Positions 11,082-19,501 of a stretch of 64,000 bases of DNA are shown piece after piece. The stretch's first letter is position 1, and every line of letters starts with the position of its first letter. The stretch covers positions 17,793,133 through 17,857,132 of the forward strand of contig CM077833.1 of NCBI GenBank assembly GCA_039720395.1. Reading direction: 5' to 3'. Source of the DNA: Liquidambar formosana (lineage: Eukaryota; Streptophyta; Magnoliopsida; Saxifragales; Altingiaceae). The notes beneath the pieces are model-generated. The model made no database searches and was not told where the DNA came from. It saw only the letters and a program-made list of their open reading frames with translations. The position numbers were made by a program, and so were the translations under genes.

Positions 11082-14000
11082 TTGCGTACACCAGGCTGGG
11101 CTTGGGTCCGTTCCCCTACATCGAACCGTTTAAGAAAAGCAGAAACCGAGCTAGTAGTGATGGAACGCGGACAGACGACAGAACCAACCTTGGCAGAACT
11201 CATGGCCATGATGGTGCGTGACAGAGCTGAAATGAAAGAAATGGTTACCAAGATGAGTGAGAGGCTGAGCGTCTTGGAAACAGGGAAAGACAAACCTAAA
11301 AGCCCAGAAGCACCCAGTAGGGAGGAAGGAGAAGGAGTAGTTATCCAAAGAACCGGAGGCACTGATGGCATATGGGATGACGGAGACTACGAAGAATACC
11401 AAGCCAAGAGGGATGTGAGGGCAAAGGGAAAAGATCCAAGGATGGACAAACTGGAAACAGAAAACCAAGAAATGAAAGAACAGATGAACCAAATGAAAAC
11501 CGCCTGGCGGAAGTCACAAGGCTTAGACAGCTTCATGTTCTCCATGGATGGGATCACTTCTGAATCAAAGACTCAGCTTCCGGAAAAATTCAAGATCGCA
11601 GATTATGAGAAATTTGATGGAACCGGGGACCCCAAGCAACACTTGCGTCAATACTTGAGCATAGCTAAAATGAGGGGGCTAAATTCGGATCAAGTCTTGT
11701 GCGCCTTCCCCCTCTCACTATCAGGAGACGCTTCCAAATGGTATTACGCAGTGGACAAGAAGATCACTGATTCTTGGGAGGCATTGACTCAAGAATTCAC
11801 GGACAAATACAACTACAACACCATGTTAGACGTGACATTGAGAGATTTGGAAATGACAAGGCAGAAGCCAGACGAGACTTTTTCAGACTTCCTAAGCCGT
11901 TGGAGGACAAAAGCAGTAAAAATGGTGAGCCGTCCTGCTGAAATAGACCAGGTCAACATGATACTGAGGAACTTGACGCCGGTCTACTTCGATAAAATGT
12001 TGACTTCATCAGTTATGGATTTTCAACAGTTGTACCAGTGTGGAACAAGGATAGAAGATGCAATTCACAAGGGGCAGATAGAGGGCAAGCCCAGAAGAGT
12101 ATTTGGGGCAAGTAATAGCGCTCCAAGTGGGGCAAATCGGGCTAATGGGTCCACGCAAGCTACGGTCAGTGCCGTGCAACAAGCTGAAAGGAAACCAAGG
12201 TTTTTTCATGATTTGGGGGTCCCTCTCTCCAAAGCCTTTGTTAACCTAATGAAAAGAGGACATCTGCAAGCACTAGAAGTAAGGCCATTGCCTAATCCTA
12301 TTCCATCATTCTGGAAACAAAACGAGTTCTGTGATTTCCACCAGCGCATCGGGCATCGAACTGACAACTGTGTCCGACTAAGGCACGAGATCCAAGATCT
12401 TATTGACACGGGCAAGCTACCACCCCCCGGGGAAGAGAAAAAGCCCAACGTACATCAGAATCCTCTCCCCAACTACAAAGGTGCCACACCGCCATATGTG
12501 AACATGCTTGCGGAAGGTGCGGAAGGTTACGACCCGTTGGCTTTGATAGTAGCTGTATGTGCACCATGGGAAGACAGCGACGAAGAAAGAGATGGGACGA
12601 CAAAAAATATTTGGGCTGAGATCAAGGCAGATGACGCCGAAGACTCCATGCACCTCACCCGCGCAGGGAGACATTTCAAACCTTCTCACCTAGAAGGCGA
12701 CCATCCAGGGAGAGAGGTAAATCAAGAAGGGGATGGGGGAGAACTAAGGCAGCGAATGCGGATCTTGGGGCAAGAAGAGGAAGAGGATAGGGTTCTGAAG
12801 CAACTCAAGAAAACACAGGCAAACATCAGTCTATGGGGGCTACTAGTGGCTTCAAGAAAACACAGACAGGCAGTGTTAGATGCATTGGCAAAACAAGAGG
12901 TTCCAATTGAAACTACACCTCAGCAGATCCTCTCCCTAATGAGGGTGGGGGAGTCTCCAGACGAGGTCATCTTAACTTTTTCGAAGGAAGATCTCCCCGC
13001 TGAAGGATCGGAGCATGCAAAACCTTTGTATATTACTGTTGAATGCAAAGACTTGAAAATCCCAGTGGTATTGGTGGACAACGGATCAGCCTTGAATGTA
13101 TGCCCCATGCGCACAGCAACCAGGTTAGGGTTTGGCAATGAAGATTTGGCGCCATCTGCAATAACAGTAAGGGGGTATGACAATAGCTCCAGACCAGTAT
13201 TAGGGACCTTCCAAGCATGCTATAAGGTGGGACCTGTTATATCCGTTGTTGAATTTTGTGTCATGGACATACCCGCCAATTACAATTTGCTCTTGGGGAG
13301 AACGTGGCTGCACCCACTAGAAGCCGTCCCGTCCACTGTACATCAAAAGATTAAGCTGCCATGGGAAGGAGGTGTCTTGATAATTCATGGCGATGGAGAA
13401 ATCACGGGCCAAGTATCGGGGATAAAAGCAGGAGAGGAAAATCCAGGGTGGAGAGGTTTCGAACTGGTTCAAATGCTGGAAAGAAAAGATGAAGGGATGG
13501 AAGAGGTTCACCCTGATTTCGGGGAGGGGATCAGACACACGGTAGCTCACATCATGAAAAAGATGGGGTACATGCCAGGTATGGGGATGGGAAAAAGAGG
13601 TCAAGGAGTCACTGAACTCCCGGATTTCCGCATGCAGACAAACCGTAAGGGAATAGGTTATGCCGAGGAGGAAGAACTGCCAAAAAACAAGAATACCCTT
13701 AACGGGAATTTCGTCAAGGAAGGGGAAGACTTCCCCTATTGCGGATTCCCCGAGCCATGGTTTGACAAATATAGCAAGAGAAGGGTGCCGGGGCTGGAAG
13801 TTTTCTTCGCCGCAGAACTGAGGTTGGGCATCACCAAAGGAAAACCTCGAGGGAAAGAGGTGCTAGAAGTAGACTGGGCTGAAAATCTGGGGAATCTGAG
13901 TCTACTGCTGTCTGAGCAGGGTTTAGATATACTAGTCCTGACTGAAGAAGAGGCCGTCACAAACTTGACTAAGCTGATCACTGAAGCAAATGGGGGCACA

Positions 14001-15785
14001 AGCCTGTGGGTCTGGAAGAAAGGAGCTGAGATCCGCGCGTACTCCAACGCGGGTGACAAATCCCCTCCAGCCAAGGACAAACTCACCACTAGCTCTGTTC
14101 CTAAGTTTCTCGAGAACACTACTGCTGTAACCACCCCTATTGCCAATGAAATGGATTCTGATTTTGCTTATGTTGACGTGTCTCTTGAGGAATATATTGC
14201 ACAAATGTCTGAGGATCCTGATTTAAACAAAATAATCAATGACAACCAAGAAAGAAATTTTGAACCCATTAAAAGCGAAACTATTTTAATTAACTTAGGC
14301 ACTAATGAAAATCCTAAGGAAATACAAGTTGGGTCTACACTATCCACGCAAGAACGGTCTAGTCTTAGCACCTTATTGCAGGAATTCCAAGATGTATTTG
14401 CTTGGTCATACGCAGACATGCCTGGCATAGATCCGGAGATAGTGCAACATCGCATCATCGTCAAAGAAGGATCTAAGCCTGTCAAGCAGCGGTTGAGAAG
14501 AATGCAACCTGAATGGTCAATCAAAGTAAAGGAAGAAGTCTCGAAGTTACTAGAGGTGGGATTCATACGGGCAGTTGATCAAGCAGATTGGGTCGCCAAC
14601 ATAGTGCCAGTACCGAAGAAAGATGGGCGAGTCCGAGTATGTGTGGATTTTCGTGACCTCAACAAAGCTTGCCCAAAGGATGACTTCCCCCTCCCACATA
14701 TTGATGTCCTAGTGGATAACACTGCGGGAAGTGCGCTAATGTCATTTATGGATGGATTCTCGGGATACAACCAGATTCAGATGGCACCTGAAGATATGAC
14801 CAAGACAACCTTCACCACGGGATGGGGGACTTACTGTTATACGGTTATGCCATTTGGGTTAAAGAATGCCGGGGCCACTTACCAGAGAATGGCTACTACT
14901 TTGTTACATGATATGATGCACCGAGAAGTGGAAGTGTACGTCGATGACATGATTGTAAAGTCAGAAACCAGGGAGAGTCATCTAGACAACCTTCAAAAGT
15001 TCTTCGAGCGAATCAGGGAGTATAAACTGAGGTTGAACCCGCAGAAGTGCACCTTTGGAGTAACATCAGGGAAACTATTAGGGTATATGGTGACAAACAG
15101 AGGCATAGAGGTTGACCCTGTTAAGATCAAGGCAATTGTGGAGATGCCGCCGCCCAAGACAGAGAAAGAGGTTCGGGGTTTCCTGGGGAGATTGCAATAC
15201 ATCAGCAGATTTATAGCAGGACTCACTTCGACCTGCGAGCCTATTTTCAAACTGTTAAAGAAAGGGGAACCCAAGGAATGGAACGATCAATGTCAACGAG
15301 TCTTCGAAGTAATAAAGGAATACTTGTTGAAACCACCGATACTAGTCCCACCACGCCCTGGAAAGCCGCTGTTGTTGTATCTATCAGTATTTGAGGAGGC
15401 TCTAGGGAGCATGTTAGCTCAGCACGATGACCAAGGACGTGAGCATGCTATCTATTACCTGAGCAAAAAGTTGCACGAGTACGAAGTGAGGTATACTGCA
15501 GTGGAGAAATCATGCTTCGCGCTAGTCTGGGCTGTTCAGAAGTTGAAGCATATCCTGATAAATTATGAGGTGTGGATAATATGCCGCATGGATCCGCTCA
15601 AGTACCTGTTCGAGAAACAAACACTCAATGGGCGATTATCGCGTTGGTTATTCCTCCTCGCAGGATTTGAATTGACTTATGTCACCCAGAAGGCCATTAA
15701 AGGGGGAGCAGTAGCCGATTTTTGTGCCGAACATTCAGTCCCAGGACAAGCACTCGACGACACTTCCCCGACGAAAACCTCTTGA
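11082..15785 (+). CDS. Gag - protease - G-patch - reverse transcriptase - RNase H polyprotein
   Basis: The 1,567-residue ORF makes the particle protein and most of pol. Translation may start at residue 27 (11160, MERGQTTEPT), which better resembles a gag N-terminus. Order: coiled region (~45-145); retrotransposon gag domain (~166-270, LPEKFKIADYEKFDGTGDP, DASKWYYAV); variant zinc knuckle C417-x2-H-x4-H-x4-C430; aspartic protease with VLVDNGSALNV (D666) and LLLGR (~737); G-patch (~815-860, MKKMGYMPGMGMGKRGQGV ... GIGY); RT (~1140-1420) with YVDD at 1286-1289; RNase H (~1425-1555). The first RNase H Asp is replaced (LYLSVFEEALG). There are no internal stops. The ORF ends where the archaeal RNase H begins in the -1 frame, so ribosomal frameshifting or a one-base mutation must join the two. 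Confidence 0.93.
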   Translation: MRTPGWAWVRSPTSNRLRKAETELVVMERGQTTEPTLAELMAMMVRDRAEMKEMVTKMSERLSVLETGKDKPKSPEAPSREEGEGVVIQRTGGTDGIWDDGDYEEYQAKRDVRAKGKDPRMDKLETENQEMKEQMNQMKTAWRKSQGLDSFMFSMDGITSESKTQLPEKFKIADYEKFDGTGDPKQHLRQYLSIAKMRGLNSDQVLCAFPLSLSGDASKWYYAVDKKITDSWEALTQEFTDKYNYNTMLDVTLRDLEMTRQKPDETFSDFLSRWRTKAVKMVSRPAEIDQVNMILRNLTPVYFDKMLTSSVMDFQQLYQCGTRIEDAIHKGQIEGKPRRVFGASNSAPSGANRANGSTQATVSAVQQAERKPRFFHDLGVPLSKAFVNLMKRGHLQALEVRPLPNPIPSFWKQNEFCDFHQRIGHRTDNCVRLRHEIQDLIDTGKLPPPGEEKKPNVHQNPLPNYKGATPPYVNMLAEGAEGYDPLALIVAVCAPWEDSDEERDGTTKNIWAEIKADDAEDSMHLTRAGRHFKPSHLEGDHPGREVNQEGDGGELRQRMRILGQEEEEDRVLKQLKKTQANISLWGLLVASRKHRQAVLDALAKQEVPIETTPQQILSLMRVGESPDEVILTFSKEDLPAEGSEHAKPLYITVECKDLKIPVVLVDNGSALNVCPMRTATRLGFGNEDLAPSAITVRGYDNSSRPVLGTFQACYKVGPVISVVEFCVMDIPANYNLLLGRTWLHPLEAVPSTVHQKIKLPWEGGVLIIHGDGEITGQVSGIKAGEENPGWRGFELVQMLERKDEGMEEVHPDFGEGIRHTVAHIMKKMGYMPGMGMGKRGQGVTELPDFRMQTNRKGIGYAEEEELPKNKNTLNGNFVKEGEDFPYCGFPEPWFDKYSKRRVPGLEVFFAAELRLGITKGKPRGKEVLEVDWAENLGNLSLLLSEQGLDILVLTEEEAVTNLTKLITEANGGTSLWVWKKGAEIRAYSNAGDKSPPAKDKLTTSSVPKFLENTTAVTTPIANEMDSDFAYVDVSLEEYIAQMSEDPDLNKIINDNQERNFEPIKSETILINLGTNENPKEIQVGSTLSTQERSSLSTLLQEFQDVFAWSYADMPGIDPEIVQHRIIVKEGSKPVKQRLRRMQPEWSIKVKEEVSKLLEVGFIRAVDQADWVANIVPVPKKDGRVRVCVDFRDLNKACPKDDFPLPHIDVLVDNTAGSALMSFMDGFSGYNQIQMAPEDMTKTTFTTGWGTYCYTVMPFGLKNAGATYQRMATTLLHDMMHREVEVYVDDMIVKSETRESHLDNLQKFFERIREYKLRLNPQKCTFGVTSGKLLGYMVTNRGIEVDPVKIKAIVEMPPPKTEKEVRGFLGRLQYISRFIAGLTSTCEPIFKLLKKGEPKEWNDQCQRVFEVIKEYLLKPPILVPPRPGKPLLLYLSVFEEALGSMLAQHDDQGREHAIYYLSKKLHEYEVRYTAVEKSCFALVWAVQKLKHILINYEVWIICRMDPLKYLFEKQTLNGRLSRWLFLLAGFELTYVTQKAIKGGAVADFCAEHSVPGQALDDTSPTKTS

Positions 15786-17542
15786 ACGTTGAATGCGCAC
15801 GAACGTGGAAGATGTATTTTGATGGAGCATCGAACCAATACGGGAATGGAGTTGGAGTTATTTTAATCACACCAGACGACCTGCATATTCCCTTGTCAAT
15901 TAAACTCAACTTCCGCAATTCAAACAACACTACCGAGTATGAGGCCTGTATCGCGGGACTGGAGGCGTTGCTAGCCCTCAATGTGGAAGAAGTCGAGGTC
16001 TATGGAGATTCGGCATTAGTGATCGCTCAAGTTCAAAATATTTGGAAAACCAAGGAAGAACATCTGAAACCCTACCAAAGCTACCTCGAGAAATTAGCTC
16101 TAAAGTTCCAGAAAATAACCTTCACTCCTCTACCCCGATCCCAAAATCAATTCGCCGATGCCCTAGCCACTTTAGCCTCATTGATCCACATCCCAGAAAA
16201 AGCCCAATTGCAACCCTTGATCATACAACAAAGCTCTCGACCTGCCCATGAAGCCACCATTATGTTCATAGAAGAAGAATTTGACGATGGGAAACCTTGG
16301 TATTTTGATATTTTGAACTTCCTGGAGCGAGAAGTGTACCCTGAGGAAGCTACCAGGAAAGACCGGCGGGCACTGAGGTTGTTAGCAACACAGTATGTTT
16401 TATGCAGTGGGAACCTGTTCAAAAGGTCAGCCAATGGCATTCATCTGTTGTGCGTCGATAAAGAAGCAGCCCAAACACTGGTTAGTGAAGTACACGGAGG
16501 AGATTGTGGACCCCACATGAACGGGAGGATGCTAGCTAAAAAGCTGATTCGGTTAGGATATTACTGGACTACCATGGAAATGGATTGCGTGGAGTACGTG
16601 AGAAAATGTCACCAATGTCAGGTCTATTCCAACATGCAGTACACACCTCCGGTCGAGTTACACCAATTGACATCGCCGTGGCCCTTCTCTGTCTGGGGCA
16701 TAGATGTTATAGGTAAGATTACCCCAAAGGCTACGGGTGGACACGAGTACATATTGGTAGCCATCGACTACTTCACGAAATGGGTAGAAGCAAAAGCCTA
16801 CACGGAATTGAAAGCCAAGCATGTGGCCAAGTTTATCGAAACTCACATTATCTACAGGTATGGGGTACCACACGAGGTCATTTCAGATAATGGATCACAC
16901 TTTCAGGGGGAAGTCCAAAGTATTTTCGAGAAGTACAGTATTAAGCATCACAAATCCTCCCCTTACCGGCCACAGACCAACGGAGCTGTAGAAGCAGCCA
17001 ATAAGAACATAAAGCACATCCTAGAAAAGTCCGCAAAGACTTACAAGGATTGGGCAGAAAAGTTGCCAGGAGCATTGTGGGGATATCGAACATCAGTAAG
17101 GACGTCTACTGGGGCAACGCCGTACGCGTTGGTATACGGGATGGAAGCAGTTTTACCGGTGGAATTAGAAGTTCAATCATTAAGGGTCATGGTAGAAAGC
17201 CAAATCCCTGAAGTTGAATGGAAAAGGGACCGGTACGAACAATTAGCACTGTTGGACGAAAGAAGGCTTAAGTCACTGTACCATGTACAAGGGTATCAAA
17301 GGAGGGTTGCCAGGGCTTTTAACAAAAAGGTGAGGCCGAGAAATCTGAAGGAAGGAGACCTAGTGCTCAAGGAAATGTTGACCCGGGTATCGGATCCTAG
17401 GGGCAAGTTTAGGCCCAATTGGGTAGGCCCGTATATCATCAAGGCTATATTGTCAGGTGGAGCAGTCAAGCTGATGGACGAAGAGGGAAATGAGTTTATG
17501 CAACCTGTCAATCTGGATCGTTTGCGCAAATACTATATATGA
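15722..17542 (+). CDS. Archaeal-type RNase H - integrase part of pol
   Basis: This 606-residue ORF overlaps the preceding one by 64 bp in the -1 frame. The first Met is probably not used, because homologous sequence starts around FPDENLLNVE and WKMYFDGASN. The archaeal-type RNase H has all four acidic residues: D34 (YFDGA), E72 (TEYEA), D96 (YGDS) and D146 (ADALA). Integrase follows with an HHCC zinc finger (VHGGDCGPH ... KCHQCQ) and a core of D328 (WGIDVIG), D389 (ISDNGSHF) and E424 (NGAVEAANK). The C-terminal part contains KEGDLVLK and KFRPNWVGPYI, the usual C-terminal domain; no chromodomain was seen. The second RNase H is the hallmark of the Tat lineage. All catalytic residues are intact. 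Confidence 0.92.
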   Translation: MCRTFSPRTSTRRHFPDENLLNVECARTWKMYFDGASNQYGNGVGVILITPDDLHIPLSIKLNFRNSNNTTEYEACIAGLEALLALNVEEVEVYGDSALVIAQVQNIWKTKEEHLKPYQSYLEKLALKFQKITFTPLPRSQNQFADALATLASLIHIPEKAQLQPLIIQQSSRPAHEATIMFIEEEFDDGKPWYFDILNFLEREVYPEEATRKDRRALRLLATQYVLCSGNLFKRSANGIHLLCVDKEAAQTLVSEVHGGDCGPHMNGRMLAKKLIRLGYYWTTMEMDCVEYVRKCHQCQVYSNMQYTPPVELHQLTSPWPFSVWGIDVIGKITPKATGGHEYILVAIDYFTKWVEAKAYTELKAKHVAKFIETHIIYRYGVPHEVISDNGSHFQGEVQSIFEKYSIKHHKSSPYRPQTNGAVEAANKNIKHILEKSAKTYKDWAEKLPGALWGYRTSVRTSTGATPYALVYGMEAVLPVELEVQSLRVMVESQIPEVEWKRDRYEQLALLDERRLKSLYHVQGYQRRVARAFNKKVRPRNLKEGDLVLKEMLTRVSDPRGKFRPNWVGPYIIKAILSGGAVKLMDEEGNEFMQPVNLDRLRKYYI

Positions 17543-17721
17543 TGTAGACCCTATCTTGTATTACGGAGGAATTTGAATCAATGCAAAGTTAATTGAAATA
17601 AGTCTCATCCATTAAATGGGAACAAATAGTACATCTTGCCTGGTTATTGTGAACTAAAATGGAAATGACATGAAATGCAATATAATCAACAAGTGGCGCA
17701 TCAGCGTTAGAAATCATTCCC
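17543..17721. other. Convergent gap between integrase and antisense genes
   Basis: Sense pol and the antisense gene at 17722-19077 converge over this 179-bp gap. It is AT-richer than either gene and could contain 3'-processing signals for both. None can be named with confidence. Confidence 0.5.
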
Positions 17722-19077
17722 TCATCCACTACCATCATGACCATCTTGATTCAGTCTTTTTCGTTTACGATGAACTTCATCCTCTTTCGATCCCCCAATG
17801 TCAGAAGCGAGCCAGCCGTAGTAAGCAGCAGAGGGACTAATCAGCTCAGGGGCAACGACAGATAAAACCCGCATCCTGTTGGTCCATGCCCCTTGAATGC
17901 GCTCAACAAGGCGGGCCCCGAGTGGACAGACATATCCCATGTGCTCTTTAAGCAGCGATCTTTGAGGCCTGCCGAATTGCCGTTGGATGCGAAGCACGGG
18001 ACAGTAGGACACTTCCCGAAGGCCAGCTAGCATCACGCTGTGAGAAAAAATCAGACCTAGAGTCATGTCGGATATTCTCCACCAAGGACAGTTCCACCGA
18101 ATACCATGACAGGAAATGTTAGAAAGCATGCCGCGAAGCTCCTTGATGCTAGGAAAAGGTTTAATCAAGGCCCGACGGCGGTAAAGTTGTGGTTGGTACG
18201 CCCAAGGACTCACGTGGGGTTCTACTATGAGCTGCAAGCGTTCGAATAACCAAATCTGAAAAATTGGGAAAAGTGGATCAAACCCTTTATGCGTACGCAT
18301 CAAGATTCAATGCGTACGCATCCCATCCACATGCGTACGCACTGATGAAGGAAAAAGAAGCCAAATGCAGAATGAAAAAGAAAGGATGGACGGGAATGAA
18401 GGGGAATTTACCTGCAACAGCAAGGGACTGCCACCAACAAAGGGGACCTCACCCCTCACAAACCTATCTAGAGCATTGAGAGTTCCGGCTAAGACCATCA
18501 TGCTTGGATTGGATTCCCTCAATAAAGGAAGGATCTGCAATAGGGCCACGTCGGCAGAGTCGGGGGCATCCACAAACAAGTAACATGCCAAGATACAAAA
18601 GCAAAGGGCATTTAAACGGTGTTGGAGTTGATTACCTGTAACTATAGGAGGAAGTTGGCTGAAGTGCGAAACTACAAGTTGGAAGTCTATCCTTGAATTT
18701 GAAAACCATCCCCGAGCTACCCTGGTCGGAATACCGAATAAAGAAGAAATTAGGCCCTCGACTTTGAGCGGTACTACGGGTGGTAGTAATATATGGTCGA
18801 AATCTGGACGCCCAAGGATGGCCCCAAATTCCTCCATGGTGGGACACACTTCCGTGTTATTGAAGCGGAACACATGACGAGAAGGATCCCAAAACTCGGT
18901 AGCCAGTTTGAGAAAGTCTTGGTTAACCCGCACTTGAGAATAATCAAGCAAAGAAGACAGTTGAAACTGGGATTTAAATTCCCTGCGAGATTGGCCATCC
19001 AAAGACTTGAGCCAGTTAGAAAGGTTCGCCATTAGTGAAAAATAGGAGGTGGAAGGGATGATGCTGGTAGAGTTCAA
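17722..19077 (-). CDS. Antisense two-exon gene resembling plant DUF7745 proteins
   Basis: Exon 1 is 19077-18412 and exon 2 is 18255-17722; the 156-bp intron has donor CAG|GTAAAT and acceptor TTTTTCAG, phase 0, giving 399 residues. MANLSNWLKSL at residue 16 (19032) is an alternative start. Residues ~70-100 hold RFNNTEVCPTMEEFGAILG, like the 'VPTxEEY' core of the plant DUF7745 family. The second exon has IWLFERLQLI, PWWRISD and LRIQRQFGRPQ, the last resembling the RQFG..Q motif of plant mobile domain proteins. The C-terminus is basic. No biochemical function is known to me. An array of four TGCGTACGCA palindromes lies ~125-200 bp upstream, and three more sit in the intron. The intact frame across clean splice sites argues for a functional gene carried by the element. 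Confidence 0.75.
18290..18341. promoter_or_regulatory. TGCGTACGCA array in the intron of the DUF7745-like gene
   Basis: Three exact palindromes start at 18290, 18311 and 18332, exactly 21 bp apart. They occupy the donor-proximal half of the 156-bp intron. Confidence 0.7.
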
Positions 19078-19201
19078 GTGGCGGCTAGGGTAATGAAGAA
19101 GAAGCCTTTATAAAGAAAAAGTACAGCAAATGCCCTTTTGGGAAAGAGACAAACAAGAGAGACTGCTGTGGGCCCTAAAAAAGGGACAGAATTTCATTTG
19201 A

Positions 19202-19274
19202 TGCGTACGCATCTGTGGGAGATGCGTACGCATTAATTCCAAGTGCGTACGCATTAATAGTGGGTGCGTACGCA
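19202..19274. promoter_or_regulatory. TGCGTACGCA array upstream of the DUF7745-like gene
   Basis: Four exact palindromes start at 19202, 19223, 19244 and 19265, exactly 21 bp apart. Spacers TCTGTGGGAGA, TTAATTCCAAG and TTAATAGTGGG differ. The array is 125-197 bp upstream of the first ATG, in promoter position. Confidence 0.7.
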
Positions 19275-19501
19275 TTACGTGTTTCCTACACTGTCAGAAC
19301 ACCCTGTTTCAGTAACCGAGCCACCTGGTTTCATCTATATTTACACTAAGCAGATCAATGCAACTTCAAAATCATTTCAGGCAGCACACAACAATTCAAA
19401 GCGAGAAAAGCACACACTGAAATAAAAACCAAGTGCAAATGTTTAAGTACATAACCCCGAAATTGAAATTGCAAATTGTCCAAAGTAAAGAGAGATAGAG
19501 T

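Noticed and set aside
13074..13095. Protease motif DNGS as a damaged active site
   Set aside because: DNG in place of DTG/DSG is, as far as I recall, common in Tat-lineage proteases, so it is not called a defect.
15757..15780. Canonical X-XXY-YYZ slippery site in the pol overlap
   Set aside because: No heptamer in the zero frame fits; only short C4 and A4 runs are present. The mechanism of the frame change was therefore left open.
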